Origin: Kribbella soli
GTDB taxonomy: Bacteria > Actinomycetota > Actinomycetes > Propionibacteriales > Kribbellaceae
NCBI RefSeq assembly: GCF_004331345.1
Contig: NZ_SJJZ01000003.1
Location: forward strand, 1,364,001 to 1,428,000
Length of the DNA stretch: 64,000 nt
Reading direction: 5' to 3'
Positions 52,117-60,691 of this stretch are shown piece by piece. The notes under the pieces were generated by a model. It was given only the letters and a program-made list of their open reading frames with translations. It was not told where the DNA came from and ran no database searches. Both the position numbers and the translations under genes were made by a program. Positions within the stretch are counted from its first letter, which is position 1; each line of letters opens with the position of its first letter.

Positions 52117-52145
52117 TCATTTCCCTTCTACCCTAGGAGAAACGC

Positions 52146-54191
52146 GTGCAAGAGCGGGTGCTCTTCGGAGCTGCGTACTATCACGAGTACCAGCCGTACG
52201 ACCGCCTCGAGCGGGATCTCGACCTGATGGCCGCCGCGCACTTCTCGGTGATCCGGGTCGGCGAGTCGGTCTGGTCGACCTGGGAGCCGGAGAACGGCTG
52301 CTTCGACCTCGACTGGCTGCAGCCCGTCCTCGACGGCGCGCACCACCGCGGTATCGCGGTCGTCCTCGGCACCCCGACGTACGCCGTGCCGCCGTGGCTG
52401 GCCAGGCTCTACCCGGAGATCACCGGTGAGCGGAAGACGGGTCAGCGGATCGGATGGGGCGCGCGGCAGGAGGTGGACTTCACCCATCCCGGCTTCAAGT
52501 TCCACGCCGAGCGGATGATCCGCCGGATCGCCGAACGGTACGCCGAGCACCCGGCGGTGATCGGGTTCCAGGTCGACAACGAGCCGGGGAACGAGCTGCT
52601 CCACAACCACGGCGTCTTCCAGCGCTTCGTCGACAGCCTCCGGCAGCGGTACGGCGATGTGCAGAAGCTGAACGACGCGTGGGGCCTTGTCTACTGGTCG
52701 CACCGGCTCTCGGACTGGGCAGACCTGTGGACACCGGACGGCAACGTCCAACCGCAGTACGACGTCGCGTGGCGGCAGTTCCAGGCGGATCAGACGACGG
52801 AGTTCATCGGCTGGCAGGCCGATATCGTCCGCGAGTACTCGCGACCGGATCAGTTCGTGACCACCTGCATCGCCTACGAGCGCCCTGCCGTCGCCGACGA
52901 CGAGCTGGTACGCCGTCTGGACGTCACCTCCGGCAACGCGTACTACGCCATGCAGGACGGCCTGATGCACCCCCAGACCGAGGTAGCCGCGCAGGGCTGG
53001 ACCACCACCAGCACGTGGGCGCTCTACCTCAGCGCGGACCGCATGTACTCGTCCCAGCAGCGCCCATTCCTCGTCACCGAGACCAACGCACAGTCCATCG
53101 GCTACCCCTGGAACAATCGCCCGGCGTACGACGGTCAGTGGCGGCAAGCGGCGTGGGCGCTGGTGTCACGTGGCGCCAAGCTGATCGAATACTGGCACTG
53201 GCACACACTGCACTTCGGGGCGGAGACCTATTGGGGTGGAGTCCTCCCCCACAGCGGCCAGCCGGGCCGCACGTACCGGGAGGTCGCGCAGCTCGGTGCA
53301 GAGTTCGAGGCCGCCGGTTCACTCGTGGCCGACCTGACCCCGGACAGCGACGTGACCATGCTGTACTCACTACCCAGCAAGTGGCTGATGCAGAAGTACC
53401 CTGCGCTCGCGCAGCAGGACGGCAGCCCGGACGAACGCTCGTACCACGGGTTCTTCGATCCCTTCTACCGTGGGGCTTTCGACGCTGGCCTACAGGTCCG
53501 CATCCTGCACACGAGCCAGTTCACCGGCTCGGTCGAGGAGCACCCGGTACTCGTCGTACCAGCGCTCTACCTGAGTAGCGACGACCTGCTCGACCAGCTG
53601 GTCGCGTACGCCGAGGCGGGCGGGCATCTGGTCGTCGGACCGCGCACGGGGTACGCCGACCTCGACGCACGGGCCCGCACCGACGTCCAGCCCGCCAGAC
53701 TCGCAGCCGCGGCCGGTGTCTGGTACGACGAGTACAGCAACGTCAGCGCAGACGTGCCCGTGCGCGGCGTCGGCCTGCAACTCGGCGCCTCCGCCGCGGG
53801 CACACGCTGGGTCGACGGGCTCCAGGTCGACGGCGCCGAGGTGCTGGCGGGCTACGAACACCCGCACTTCGGGCAGTGGCCGGCGATGACGACCGCGGCC
53901 CGCGGCGCCGGCCGGATCACCTACGTCGGAACGGTGCCGAACCCAGAGCTCGCCGCAGCACTCTTCCGATGGCTCAAGCCGACGTCCTGGACCGACCTGC
54001 CGAGCAGCGTGACCGTCACGTCCGCGACCGCCAGGGACGGCCGGCGGCTCCGGTTCGTCCACAACTGGTCGTGGGAGAGCGTCGGCATCACGGTGCCCGC
54101 GGCGATGCACGACGTACTCGCTGATCAACCGGCGAACGGCAAGCTCGAGTTGGGGCCGTGGGACGTGCGGATCCTGGTCGAACCTCAGTAG
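52146..54191 (+). CDS. Beta-galactosidase, glycoside hydrolase family 42
   Basis: 681 residues without a signal peptide, so it is intracellular. GTG start after AGGAGA. FGAAYYHEYQPYDRLERDLD is the GH42 N-terminus, the acid/base Glu146 is in FQVDNEPGNE and the nucleophile Glu312 is in FLVTETNAQS. The middle domain with VVPALYLSSDDLLDQLVAYA is the GH42 trimerisation domain, and a short C-terminal beta domain ends the protein. It hydrolyses galactosides brought in by the ABC importer upstream. The last 7 bases overlap the convergent lipoprotein gene. Confidence 0.94.
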   Translation: MQERVLFGAAYYHEYQPYDRLERDLDLMAAAHFSVIRVGESVWSTWEPENGCFDLDWLQPVLDGAHHRGIAVVLGTPTYAVPPWLARLYPEITGERKTGQRIGWGARQEVDFTHPGFKFHAERMIRRIAERYAEHPAVIGFQVDNEPGNELLHNHGVFQRFVDSLRQRYGDVQKLNDAWGLVYWSHRLSDWADLWTPDGNVQPQYDVAWRQFQADQTTEFIGWQADIVREYSRPDQFVTTCIAYERPAVADDELVRRLDVTSGNAYYAMQDGLMHPQTEVAAQGWTTTSTWALYLSADRMYSSQQRPFLVTETNAQSIGYPWNNRPAYDGQWRQAAWALVSRGAKLIEYWHWHTLHFGAETYWGGVLPHSGQPGRTYREVAQLGAEFEAAGSLVADLTPDSDVTMLYSLPSKWLMQKYPALAQQDGSPDERSYHGFFDPFYRGAFDAGLQVRILHTSQFTGSVEEHPVLVVPALYLSSDDLLDQLVAYAEAGGHLVVGPRTGYADLDARARTDVQPARLAAAAGVWYDEYSNVSADVPVRGVGLQLGASAAGTRWVDGLQVDGAEVLAGYEHPHFGQWPAMTTAARGAGRITYVGTVPNPELAAALFRWLKPTSWTDLPSSVTVTSATARDGRRLRFVHNWSWESVGITVPAAMHDVLADQPANGKLELGPWDVRILVEPQ

Positions 54192-54694
54192 CCGTAGCCG
54201 CCGTCGTTGCCGGAGCTGGACGGGGCCTGGGTCGGTGCGGCAGCCGAGGTGGCGGCGGCGTGCCAGGTGAAGTCGATACCGGAGAAGGCGTCGGCGAGGT
54301 TGTTGCCCTTGGCCTCACCGGCGGCGGTGTCGAGCTTGAAGGTGTAGAGCGGTTTGCCCTGGAAGGTGAGTTGGTCCGCGCCGGTGTCGGAGCGTTTCAT
54401 GGTGGCGAGGCCGGTCACCGACTTCGCGTCGGCGGCAGACCCGGTGGCGGGCATCCAGAAGCTCAGGCAGCTGTCGGTGCACTTGATCGTGCCGCCCGCC
54501 TCCTGGTCGGCGAAGTACAGCGTCTTCCCGGCGGCGTCGACCAGCGTCTGGCCGACACCGCTGACGTCCTTGACCGAGACCGCCGCCGCAGCGCCACCGG
54601 CGTCACCGGCGGCGGGCTGGGAGTCGTCACCGCAGGCGGTCAGCGCGCCGAGCGCCGCCACCGTTGCTCCTAGCAACAAGATTGTGGTTTTCAT
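54185..54694 (-). CDS. Lipoprotein with Lipoprotein_15 (secreted repeat) domains
   Basis: 169 residues. The lipobox is GALTAC (Cys21). Two repeats of the PF03640 type follow: LVDAAGKTLYFADQEAGGTI, KCTDSCLSFWMPA, then TFQGKPLYTFKLDTAAGEAKGN. A Ser/Pro tail ends with GGYGY. The function of the family is unknown. It is divergent from the ECF sigma gene and shares its promoter architecture, so it is a probable member of that sigma regulon. Confidence 0.88.
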   Translation of the reverse strand: MKTTILLLGATVAALGALTACGDDSQPAAGDAGGAAAAVSVKDVSGVGQTLVDAAGKTLYFADQEAGGTIKCTDSCLSFWMPATGSAADAKSVTGLATMKRSDTGADQLTFQGKPLYTFKLDTAAGEAKGNNLADAFSGIDFTWHAAATSAAAPTQAPSSSGNDGGYGY

Positions 54695-54716
54695 CGAATC
54701 TCCTCTCGCTCATGAA

Positions 54717-54741
54717 TACGCGAGATCCGGCCCGGCGGTTC
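54717..54741 (-). promoter_or_regulatory. ECF-sigma promoter for the lipoprotein gene
   Basis: On the minus strand (T)GAACC (54737-54741) is followed by 16 bases and CGTA (54717-54720). The ATG at 54694 lies about 22 bases downstream, with AGGAG between. The -35 words of this and the opposite promoter overlap as the palindrome GGTTCAGTTGAACC (54737-54750). Confidence 0.75.
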
Positions 54742-54745
54742 AGTT

Positions 54746-54770
54746 GAACCTTTTATCGTCGTACCGCGTA
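54746..54770 (+). promoter_or_regulatory. ECF-sigma autoregulatory promoter
   Basis: TGAACC (54745-54750), 16 bases, CGTA (54767-54770). The sigma GTG at 54781 lies 10 bases on, implying a leaderless or nearly leaderless mRNA. The boxes match those described for mycobacterial SigL (TGAACC and CGT). Confidence 0.75.
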
Positions 54771-54780
54771 GTTCCTGGGT

Positions 54781-55281
54781 GTGGATGACGACACGGTGAT
54801 CCGCGCGTTGTACGACAAGTACCGGCGGCCGTTGTTCGGGTACGTCCTGCGTTCCGTGGGCGACCGGCAGTACGCCGAGGACATCGTGCAGGAGACGATG
54901 GCGCGAGCCTGGACGCATGCGGCCGACCTGGACCCGGACCGGGCCGGGCGCTGGCTGTTCACGGTGGCCCGCAACCTGGTGATCTCCGGCCGCCGTCGGC
55001 AGAGCGCGCGGGTGACGGAGGTACCGATCGAGGACCGCGAGTTCCCGGCTCTCACCGACGACATCGACCGCGTGCTGCAGATCTGGCAGGTGATCGACGT
55101 ACTGCGGGGTCTCAGCACGGACCACCGGCAGGTGATCGTCGAGCTGTTCTACCGCCGCCGCACCGTCAACGAGGCGGCCGTCGTCCTCGGCGTACCGCCG
55201 GGAACGGTGAAGTCGCGCAGCTACTACGCGCTGCATGCTTTGCGCGCTGCACTGGAGGAACGAGGGGTGACCGGCTCATGA
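54781..55281 (+). CDS. ECF RNA polymerase sigma factor (SigL-like)
   Basis: 166-residue two-domain sigma factor. Region 2 is RRPLFGYVLRSVGDRQYAED, IVQETMARAWTHA; region 4 is NEAAVVLGVPPGTVKSRSYY. It is about the usual size for the class. GTG start. It is coupled to the zinc-binding anti-sigma gene by an ATGA overlap. Its own promoter and that of the neighbouring lipoprotein gene carry the same spaced boxes, so it very likely controls both. Confidence 0.93.
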   Translation: MDDDTVIRALYDKYRRPLFGYVLRSVGDRQYAEDIVQETMARAWTHAADLDPDRAGRWLFTVARNLVISGRRRQSARVTEVPIEDREFPALTDDIDRVLQIWQVIDVLRGLSTDHRQVIVELFYRRRTVNEAAVVLGVPPGTVKSRSYYALHALRAALEERGVTGS

Positions 55282-55880
55282 CGTGCCCGGAGACGATGTC
55301 GATCGGCGCCTACGTGCTCGGTGCACTGGAGGCGTCCGAGCGTCGCGCGGTCGAGGAGCACGTCGTGACGTGTACGGCGTGCCGCGAGACGTTGCTGCAG
55401 TTCGCGCATCTGCCTGGGCTGCTGCACGCCGTACCGGTTGAGGACATCGATGCGGAGCAGCCGGAACCTGCGCCGCTTCAGCTGAGCAGAAAGAGGCGGC
55501 CGTGGTGGGTGCCGGCCGCTGCAGCAGTGGCGGCGATCTCTGGCGTGGCCAGCTGGGGCCTGCTGTCCGCGCCGGCGTCAGCAACGTGGACAGCGACGGA
55601 CGGGGTCGGCGGTCTCGACACCACGGCCAAGCTGGTGAGTCGTGGCTGGGGTACGGACATCCAGCTCCGGCTGACCGACCTGCAGCCGTACGAGCACTGC
55701 ATGCTCGTCGTCCACGGCCGTGACGGAACCGTTGAGACGGCCGGCTGGTGGGCAGCGAACGGCAGCTACCACGCACAGGTCCCCGCCAGTACGTCGATCC
55801 CGCTGCGCGACATCGACCACCTCGAAGTGGTCGACGCAGGGGACACCGTACTGAGCACGGTGTCCCCCACGACGCACTGA
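55278..55880 (+). CDS. Membrane-anchored zinc anti-sigma factor (RslA/RskA-like)
   Basis: 200 residues. The N-terminal zinc-binding anti-sigma motif is EEHVVTCTACRETL (HX3CX2C). One membrane helix (WWVPAAAAVAAISGVASWGL) precedes an external domain of about 105 residues with a conserved-looking HCMLVVHGRDGTVETAGWW. It holds the ECF sigma factor inactive at the membrane; the HX3CX2C motif could also make it redox-sensitive. It overlaps the sigma gene by four bases. Confidence 0.92.
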   Translation: MTCPETMSIGAYVLGALEASERRAVEEHVVTCTACRETLLQFAHLPGLLHAVPVEDIDAEQPEPAPLQLSRKRRPWWVPAAAAVAAISGVASWGLLSAPASATWTATDGVGGLDTTAKLVSRGWGTDIQLRLTDLQPYEHCMLVVHGRDGTVETAGWWAANGSYHAQVPASTSIPLRDIDHLEVVDAGDTVLSTVSPTTH

Positions 55881-55881
55881 T

Positions 55882-57123
55882 TCACCAGCTGTTGTTGGAG
55901 ATTCCCGTGCCCAGGTAGACCTGGTCGTAGGTGTTTCCGTCGTTGTCGTCGGTGTAGGCGACCGCTACTTCGGCGTACGGCGAGACCGCGACTGTCATCT
56001 GCTCCTGCCGACCTGTGGCCACGGAGCTCAGCCGCTGCGCCGACAGTCGACCCGTGTCGGTGCCGTCAGTACCGAAGCCACGTACCCACACGTCGGGATC
56101 AGTGCCCGCCACTGTCCAGCCGACGACCGTCTGCGCCTGGTCGTCGATGCCGATCGACGGTGCCACACCAGCAGTAGCAGCCTGTACGTCGGCGTACCTG
56201 GCTGTGCCCACACTGTTGAACGAACGCGTTACGACAGCACCGGCCGACTCCCACGCGACCGCGAAGTCGCCGTTGAAGTTGGCTGCCGCGGCCGGATGCG
56301 TCTGCTGACCTGTGGTGTTCGAGTTGGCGACCCGGCGCGACAGCGTGGCTGCACCGTTCGTACGGCCCAGCCGGATCAGTCCGATGTTGTAGTCGGCGTT
56401 GGCATCGCCGTCCTCGTCCCACACGACGACCGCGTCACCTGACGCCGACACGGCCACATCCGGGTTGTGGTGCTGGCCGGTCGTCTGCGAGGCGGTCACC
56501 TCCCAGGCGCGTGTGGTCGGCCCGGTGAAGCCGGCTGCCTTCACCGTTGCCGGCGTACCGGTCTGGATGTCTTCCCACGCCATGGTGAACGCGACAGCCG
56601 CACCGGACGGAGCGCCGTCCGGGTCGACAGCGACTCGCGGGTTGACCTGCTGGCCGGTGGAACTGCTGTTCGAGTTGCCGGACGCTGTCACGGTGCCGGC
56701 GGTGTTCACGACGCGGTACGGGATGTTGTAGTACCCGTTGCCGTCCGGGTCGTCCTGCCACACCACGACCGCGTTGCCCTTGTCGTCCAGGCCGACGTCC
56801 GGGTGCAGGTGCCGCCAGTTCGTCACACCGCTGCTTCCGCCCGCGGACAGCTTCGTCTCGTACACCGCAGTGCCGTTGTGGAACAGCCGCAAGTAGATCT
56901 CGCTGTGCACGTTGTCGGTCGCGTTGTCGGTGTCACGGTCGTCCTCCCACGCCACGGCGACGTACCCGTTGCGGTTGATCGCAACCGAGGCTGCGTCCTG
57001 GTCGCCGGTGGACACGCTGTTCGCCGCCACCCAGGTGGGAGCAGCGATGTGCGCCTCGGCGGTGGTCGCGGTGAAGGTCAGCACCGTCGCCGCGATGGCA
57101 GTAATAGCAAGCGTCTTCTTCAT
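55882..57123 (-). CDS. Secreted repeat protein, probably a beta-propeller
   Basis: 413 residues. Signal peptide MKKTLAITAIAATVLTFTAT, cleaved after AEA. Repeats of about 50-60 residues contain (V)AVAWEDD / VVVWQDD / MAWEDIQ / VVVWDEDGD / VAWES / VGWTVAGTD, each after a D/N-P-x-V/A-A-V strand, as in six- or seven-bladed propellers or FG-GAP-like folds. The D-rich turns could bind calcium. The ATG lies 2 bases after the phoD stop, so it is made together with PhoD. No known family name was recognised. Confidence 0.82.
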   Translation of the reverse strand: MKKTLAITAIAATVLTFTATTAEAHIAAPTWVAANSVSTGDQDAASVAINRNGYVAVAWEDDRDTDNATDNVHSEIYLRLFHNGTAVYETKLSAGGSSGVTNWRHLHPDVGLDDKGNAVVVWQDDPDGNGYYNIPYRVVNTAGTVTASGNSNSSSTGQQVNPRVAVDPDGAPSGAAVAFTMAWEDIQTGTPATVKAAGFTGPTTRAWEVTASQTTGQHHNPDVAVSASGDAVVVWDEDGDANADYNIGLIRLGRTNGAATLSRRVANSNTTGQQTHPAAAANFNGDFAVAWESAGAVVTRSFNSVGTARYADVQAATAGVAPSIGIDDQAQTVVGWTVAGTDPDVWVRGFGTDGTDTGRLSAQRLSSVATGRQEQMTVAVSPYAEVAVAYTDDNDGNTYDQVYLGTGISNNSW

Positions 57124-57125
57124 CG

Positions 57126-58673
57126 TCACACCGCCTGCAGTCCGGGCTGACCCTCTTGGATGACGAACGACTTCGCCGTACTCACCGCGCCGTCGTGCTC
57201 CGAAACCTTCGCCACCGCACGGAAGTCGGCCCGCAACTGGGTCGGGCTGATCGTCGTCCGGACGTAGCCGCGACGGTTCTGGTAGAACCGCAGCCACGGG
57301 TTGTCCGCGAGGTTCGGGATCGTGGTGGCCCCGTCGCCGTCGCCACTCGAGGTGACCGAGCTCGTCACCAGCTCGGACCCGATGACGGCCGAGTTCGCGT
57401 TGCTGTAGTCGGCTTTCAGGTCGCTGGCCCACGCGCGATGGACGTCACCGGTCAGGACGACCGGGTTGCGGGTTCCGCGGTCGATCCAGCCTTGCTGGAT
57501 GCGGGCCCGCGAGGCGCGGTAGCCGTCCCACGAGTCCATGCTCCCCGCACCGGCCGAGTCGAACCGGCGGGCGAAGAAGACCTGCTGGCCAAGGATGTCC
57601 CACGTGCCGTAGTGCTGGTTGAGACCGTCGAGCAGCCACGTCTCCTGGGCGTTGCCCGGCAGACTGCGGGTCGCGAGATCGGCGTCGGAGCACACCTTCC
57701 AGCCGTCGCCGCAGGCCTGGTCGTTGCGGTATTGCCGCGTGTCGAGCATGTGGAACGTCGCGAGACTCCCCCACCGCAGCCGGCGGTACAACGGGATCGA
57801 GTTGCCGCTGTTCGCCTGCCCCGGCCGCAGCGGCATGTTCTCGTAGTACGCCTGGTACGCCGCGGTCCGCCGAGCGGTCCACTGCGCTGTCGTGAGAGAC
57901 GGCGTACTGTCCGCCCGCACCATGTTGGCGTAGTTGTTCTCCACCTCGTGGTCGTCCGGTACGACGAGCCACGGCGCGACCGCGTGCGCGGCCTGCAGGT
58001 CGGGATCCGACTTGTACTGCGCGTACCGGCGACGGTAGTCCGCGAGCGACACGATCTCGCTCGCTCCCGCGTGCAGTCGAGGCCTGCCTGCGGTTGCGCC
58101 GTACTCGTAGATGTAGTCCCCCAGGAAGAGGATGAGGCCCGGGTTCTCCTCGGCCATTCGCCGGTAGACCGTGTAGTAGCCCTCCTCGTAGTGCGCACAG
58201 GAGGTGAACGCCATGACCAGGTCACGCCCGTTGGTGCCGACAGCCGGAGCGGTGCGGGTGCGGCCGACGGGTGACAGGTGGCCCTGGGCGCGGAAGCGGT
58301 AGAAGTAGTCGGCGTCGGGGCTGAGGCCGCCTGCGACGACATGCACCGAATGGGCGGAGGCGTACTTCGCTGTCACCGTGCCGGACGCGACCAGCGTGCT
58401 GAAGGTGTCGGTGGTCGACACCTGCCAGTCGACGGCGACATCTGCGTTCGCCATGCCGCCTTGGCCGTCGGCATTCAGCGGCGATGGCGCCAGGCGGGTC
58501 CAGAGCACGACGCTGTTCGCGTCCGGCTCACCGGACGCGATGCCGAGCTGGAACGGGTACGGGACGGCGGCGGTGGCGGTGATCACCGAGGACTGGGCGG
58601 CAGCCGGGAGGGCGCCGGCCCCAGCCGCGGCGAGTCCGCCGAGAACAAGGGTCCTGCGACTGATTGGGCTCAT
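57126..58673 (-). CDS. phoD: Alkaline phosphatase D (PhoD), Tat-exported
   Basis: 515 residues. The Tat signal MSPISRRTLVLGGLAAAGAG has the twin arginine. An N-terminal Fe-S-like beta domain begins PFQLGIASGEPDANSVVLWT. The metallophosphatase core has FTSCAHYEEGYYTVYRRM, LFLGDYIYEYG, VPDDHEVENNYANM and VVLTGDVHRAW, which supply the Fe/Ca ligands of PhoD phosphodiesterase/phosphomonoesterases. It likely releases phosphate from phosphodiesters such as teichoic acid outside the cell. It is first in a two-gene operon with the repeat protein. I did not see a convincing Pho box in the 127 bases upstream. Confidence 0.94.
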   Translation of the reverse strand: MSPISRRTLVLGGLAAAGAGALPAAAQSSVITATAAVPYPFQLGIASGEPDANSVVLWTRLAPSPLNADGQGGMANADVAVDWQVSTTDTFSTLVASGTVTAKYASAHSVHVVAGGLSPDADYFYRFRAQGHLSPVGRTRTAPAVGTNGRDLVMAFTSCAHYEEGYYTVYRRMAEENPGLILFLGDYIYEYGATAGRPRLHAGASEIVSLADYRRRYAQYKSDPDLQAAHAVAPWLVVPDDHEVENNYANMVRADSTPSLTTAQWTARRTAAYQAYYENMPLRPGQANSGNSIPLYRRLRWGSLATFHMLDTRQYRNDQACGDGWKVCSDADLATRSLPGNAQETWLLDGLNQHYGTWDILGQQVFFARRFDSAGAGSMDSWDGYRASRARIQQGWIDRGTRNPVVLTGDVHRAWASDLKADYSNANSAVIGSELVTSSVTSSGDGDGATTIPNLADNPWLRFYQNRRGYVRTTISPTQLRADFRAVAKVSEHDGAVSTAKSFVIQEGQPGLQAV

Positions 58674-58800
58674 GAGGCCTCACCTTCACGGGTACTCAGG
58701 GCGGTAGGCCCCCGGATCGGTCGAACTGCGGGTGACCATTCGGGAACCTTGAGTGTGTGCGGTGCTCCGTGCCCATGATTGCGCAGAATTGGTAAATTTC

Positions 58801-59175
58801 CTACAGCAGAACGAGTAGCAGCAGTACGGCGGCCGGAACCCCTTCCAGCAAGGTGTTCAACCAGAGTCGCCGCTCCGTTGCGAGCAGGACGAGCGCCAGG
58901 AAAACGTGCTGCCCCGCGGTGAACGCGACCAGCGCCTCCCCTTGCGGCACGTGCCCGGTCCGGGCGAGGACGACCCCGAGCGCCAGCGCGACTCCGGTCG
59001 TGAGGTTGTAGAACCCGAGGTTGACGATCCACAACTTGACCGCGTCGAAGTCCCGGCGTTCCAGCAGGAACAGCGGATACAGCCGCGGATGGCGGTAGAA
59101 GAACGACTCCATCAGCCAGACCGACGCCAGCATGACCGCGATGGCGATCGCGAGGACCTGCGCCGCCGTACTCAT
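58801..59175 (-). CDS. DUF1304-type membrane protein
   Basis: 124-residue protein with four helices. AQVLAIAIAVMLASVWLMES, FYRHP, VNLGFYNLTTGVALALGVVL and FTAGQHVFLALVLLATER fit the DUF1304 family. The ATG overlaps the stop of the cupin gene (ATGA). The function is unknown. Confidence 0.82.
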   Translation of the reverse strand: MSTAAQVLAIAIAVMLASVWLMESFFYRHPRLYPLFLLERRDFDAVKLWIVNLGFYNLTTGVALALGVVLARTGHVPQGEALVAFTAGQHVFLALVLLATERRLWLNTLLEGVPAAVLLLLVLL

Positions 59176-59534
59176 GCCAGGTCCGCGAGGAACGCGCTCA
59201 TCCGGGCGGTCTGGCTGATGGTCAGGAACTTCGCCGACGGCGTGAGCACGGAGAACGTGTTCACGGTGCCGGCAGGGATGCTGATCGAGGCGCCGGGGCC
59301 GAGGTCGTAGCCCTGATCCCCTGCCTGGACGAGGATCCGGCCCTGCAGGACGTAGAACGCCTTGCTCCACGACTCGCTGTGCGGCGGCGAGGCGTCGGCG
59401 CGCGGCGCGTCGATCTCGAACAGCTCGTACAGCCCGCCGGTGTGCTCGGCACCGATCTTCACCGTCACGGTCGCGTCCGGGGCGGCGTACTCGACACCGC
59501 TGCCGGCATTGCTGAGATGCACTGTTTCGTTCAT
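59172..59534 (-). CDS. Cupin-domain protein
   Basis: 120-residue single cupin: GLYELFEIDAPRADASPPHS, ESWSKAFYVLQGRILVQAGD and PAGTVNTFSVLTPSAKFL form the two cupin motifs (PPHxHxxxxE-like, here PPHSESW, with one metal histidine replaced). The start is ATG 59534. It is operonic with the DUF1304 gene and divergent from the LuxR regulator across 122 bases, so it is likely a target of that regulator. Confidence 0.85.
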   Translation of the reverse strand: MNETVHLSNAGSGVEYAAPDATVTVKIGAEHTGGLYELFEIDAPRADASPPHSESWSKAFYVLQGRILVQAGDQGYDLGPGASISIPAGTVNTFSVLTPSAKFLTISQTARMSAFLADLA

Positions 59535-59656
59535 GACTGCGACGGTAGGAACCGGCGGACGACAGAGGTATCCCGCGCGGATGGGCTCGTCAGGGGCGCC
59601 GGAATCCCCACATTTCGGGGATAGTCGGCAGTGGTACGTCGGCGCATACTGAGCGC

Positions 59657-60691
59657 ATGTGGGAGGGCCGGGCGCGGGCCGCGCGCCGGGACATCGCGGC
59701 ACTGGCGACCTCGGGGATGGGCGTCGCCGAACTGCACGCGGCCGCGATCGAGGTGGTCGAACAGATCGTCGGCAGCGAGCTCACCTGCTGGGGCGGCATG
59801 GATCCGGGCACGCTGGTGATCAGCTCGATGACCAGCGGCGCGGCCCGCATCCCAGCGGAGTACGAGCCGCGGCTGGCGGAGACGGAGTACACCGGAACCG
59901 TGCCGAACTCGTTCGCCGAACTGGCCCGCACGTCACGCCAGGTCGCGCGGCTTTCGGACCTGCCGTACCGCGAGGTCGTCGGTCACCGGCGACTGAACGA
60001 GGTGTGGCGGCCGCTCGGGATCGAGCACGAGGTCCGGACGACCTTCGTCGTCGACGGGGACTGCTGGGGTGCGGCCGGGTTCGTCCGCAGCGGTCCGGAC
60101 TTCAGCGATCGGGAGGTGGAGTTCCTGGGGTCGGTGGCGCCGGTCATCGGCGCGGCGACGCGGGTCGCCGTACGCACGGACGCACACGGGTACCGCGGAG
60201 GGGTCGGCCCGTCGATCGTCGTCACCGGCCCGACAGGCGAGCCACGGGCGATCACCGCGGCCGCCCGGACCTGGCAGAACGAGCTGGACGAGATCGCACC
60301 GGGACGCTTCGGCGTACTGCTCCGGGCCGTCGTCACGGGCACCCGCGCCTCCGGAACCTTCCAGGCACGGGTGCAGACCGCGTCCGGCGAGTGGGTCCTC
60401 ATGCAGGGCAGCCGACTGCTGGGTGAAAGCGAGGACGAAGTGGTGGTGACGATCGAGCCTGCTTCGGGTCAGCACCTGGTCGGCATGCTGCTCGCGGCGT
60501 ACGGCCTGACCACGCGGGAGCGGGAGATCTGTTTGGAGATCATCTCCGGGCACACCACCGGCGCGATCGCCGATCGATTGTCGATCTCGCCGCACACGAT
60601 CCAGGACCACCTGAAGTCGGCGTTCGCCAAGGTCGGCGTCCGTAGCCGTGGTGAACTGGTGGCGACCCTGAGGCCGGAGATCAGGCCGTGA
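59657..60691 (+). CDS. LuxR-family transcriptional regulator with GAF-like domain
   Basis: 344 residues. The N-terminal 250 form a GAF/PAS-like sensor region (ELTCWGGMDPGTLVISSMTS, FVVDGDCWGAAGFVRSGPDF). The C-terminal LuxR helix-turn-helix is LTTREREICLEIISGHTTGA, IADRLSISPHTIQDHLKSAF. Its last 11 bases overlap the convergent AraC gene. It probably controls the divergent cupin operon. Confidence 0.9.
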   Translation: MWEGRARAARRDIAALATSGMGVAELHAAAIEVVEQIVGSELTCWGGMDPGTLVISSMTSGAARIPAEYEPRLAETEYTGTVPNSFAELARTSRQVARLSDLPYREVVGHRRLNEVWRPLGIEHEVRTTFVVDGDCWGAAGFVRSGPDFSDREVEFLGSVAPVIGAATRVAVRTDAHGYRGGVGPSIVVTGPTGEPRAITAAARTWQNELDEIAPGRFGVLLRAVVTGTRASGTFQARVQTASGEWVLMQGSRLLGESEDEVVVTIEPASGQHLVGMLLAAYGLTTREREICLEIISGHTTGAIADRLSISPHTIQDHLKSAFAKVGVRSRGELVATLRPEIRP

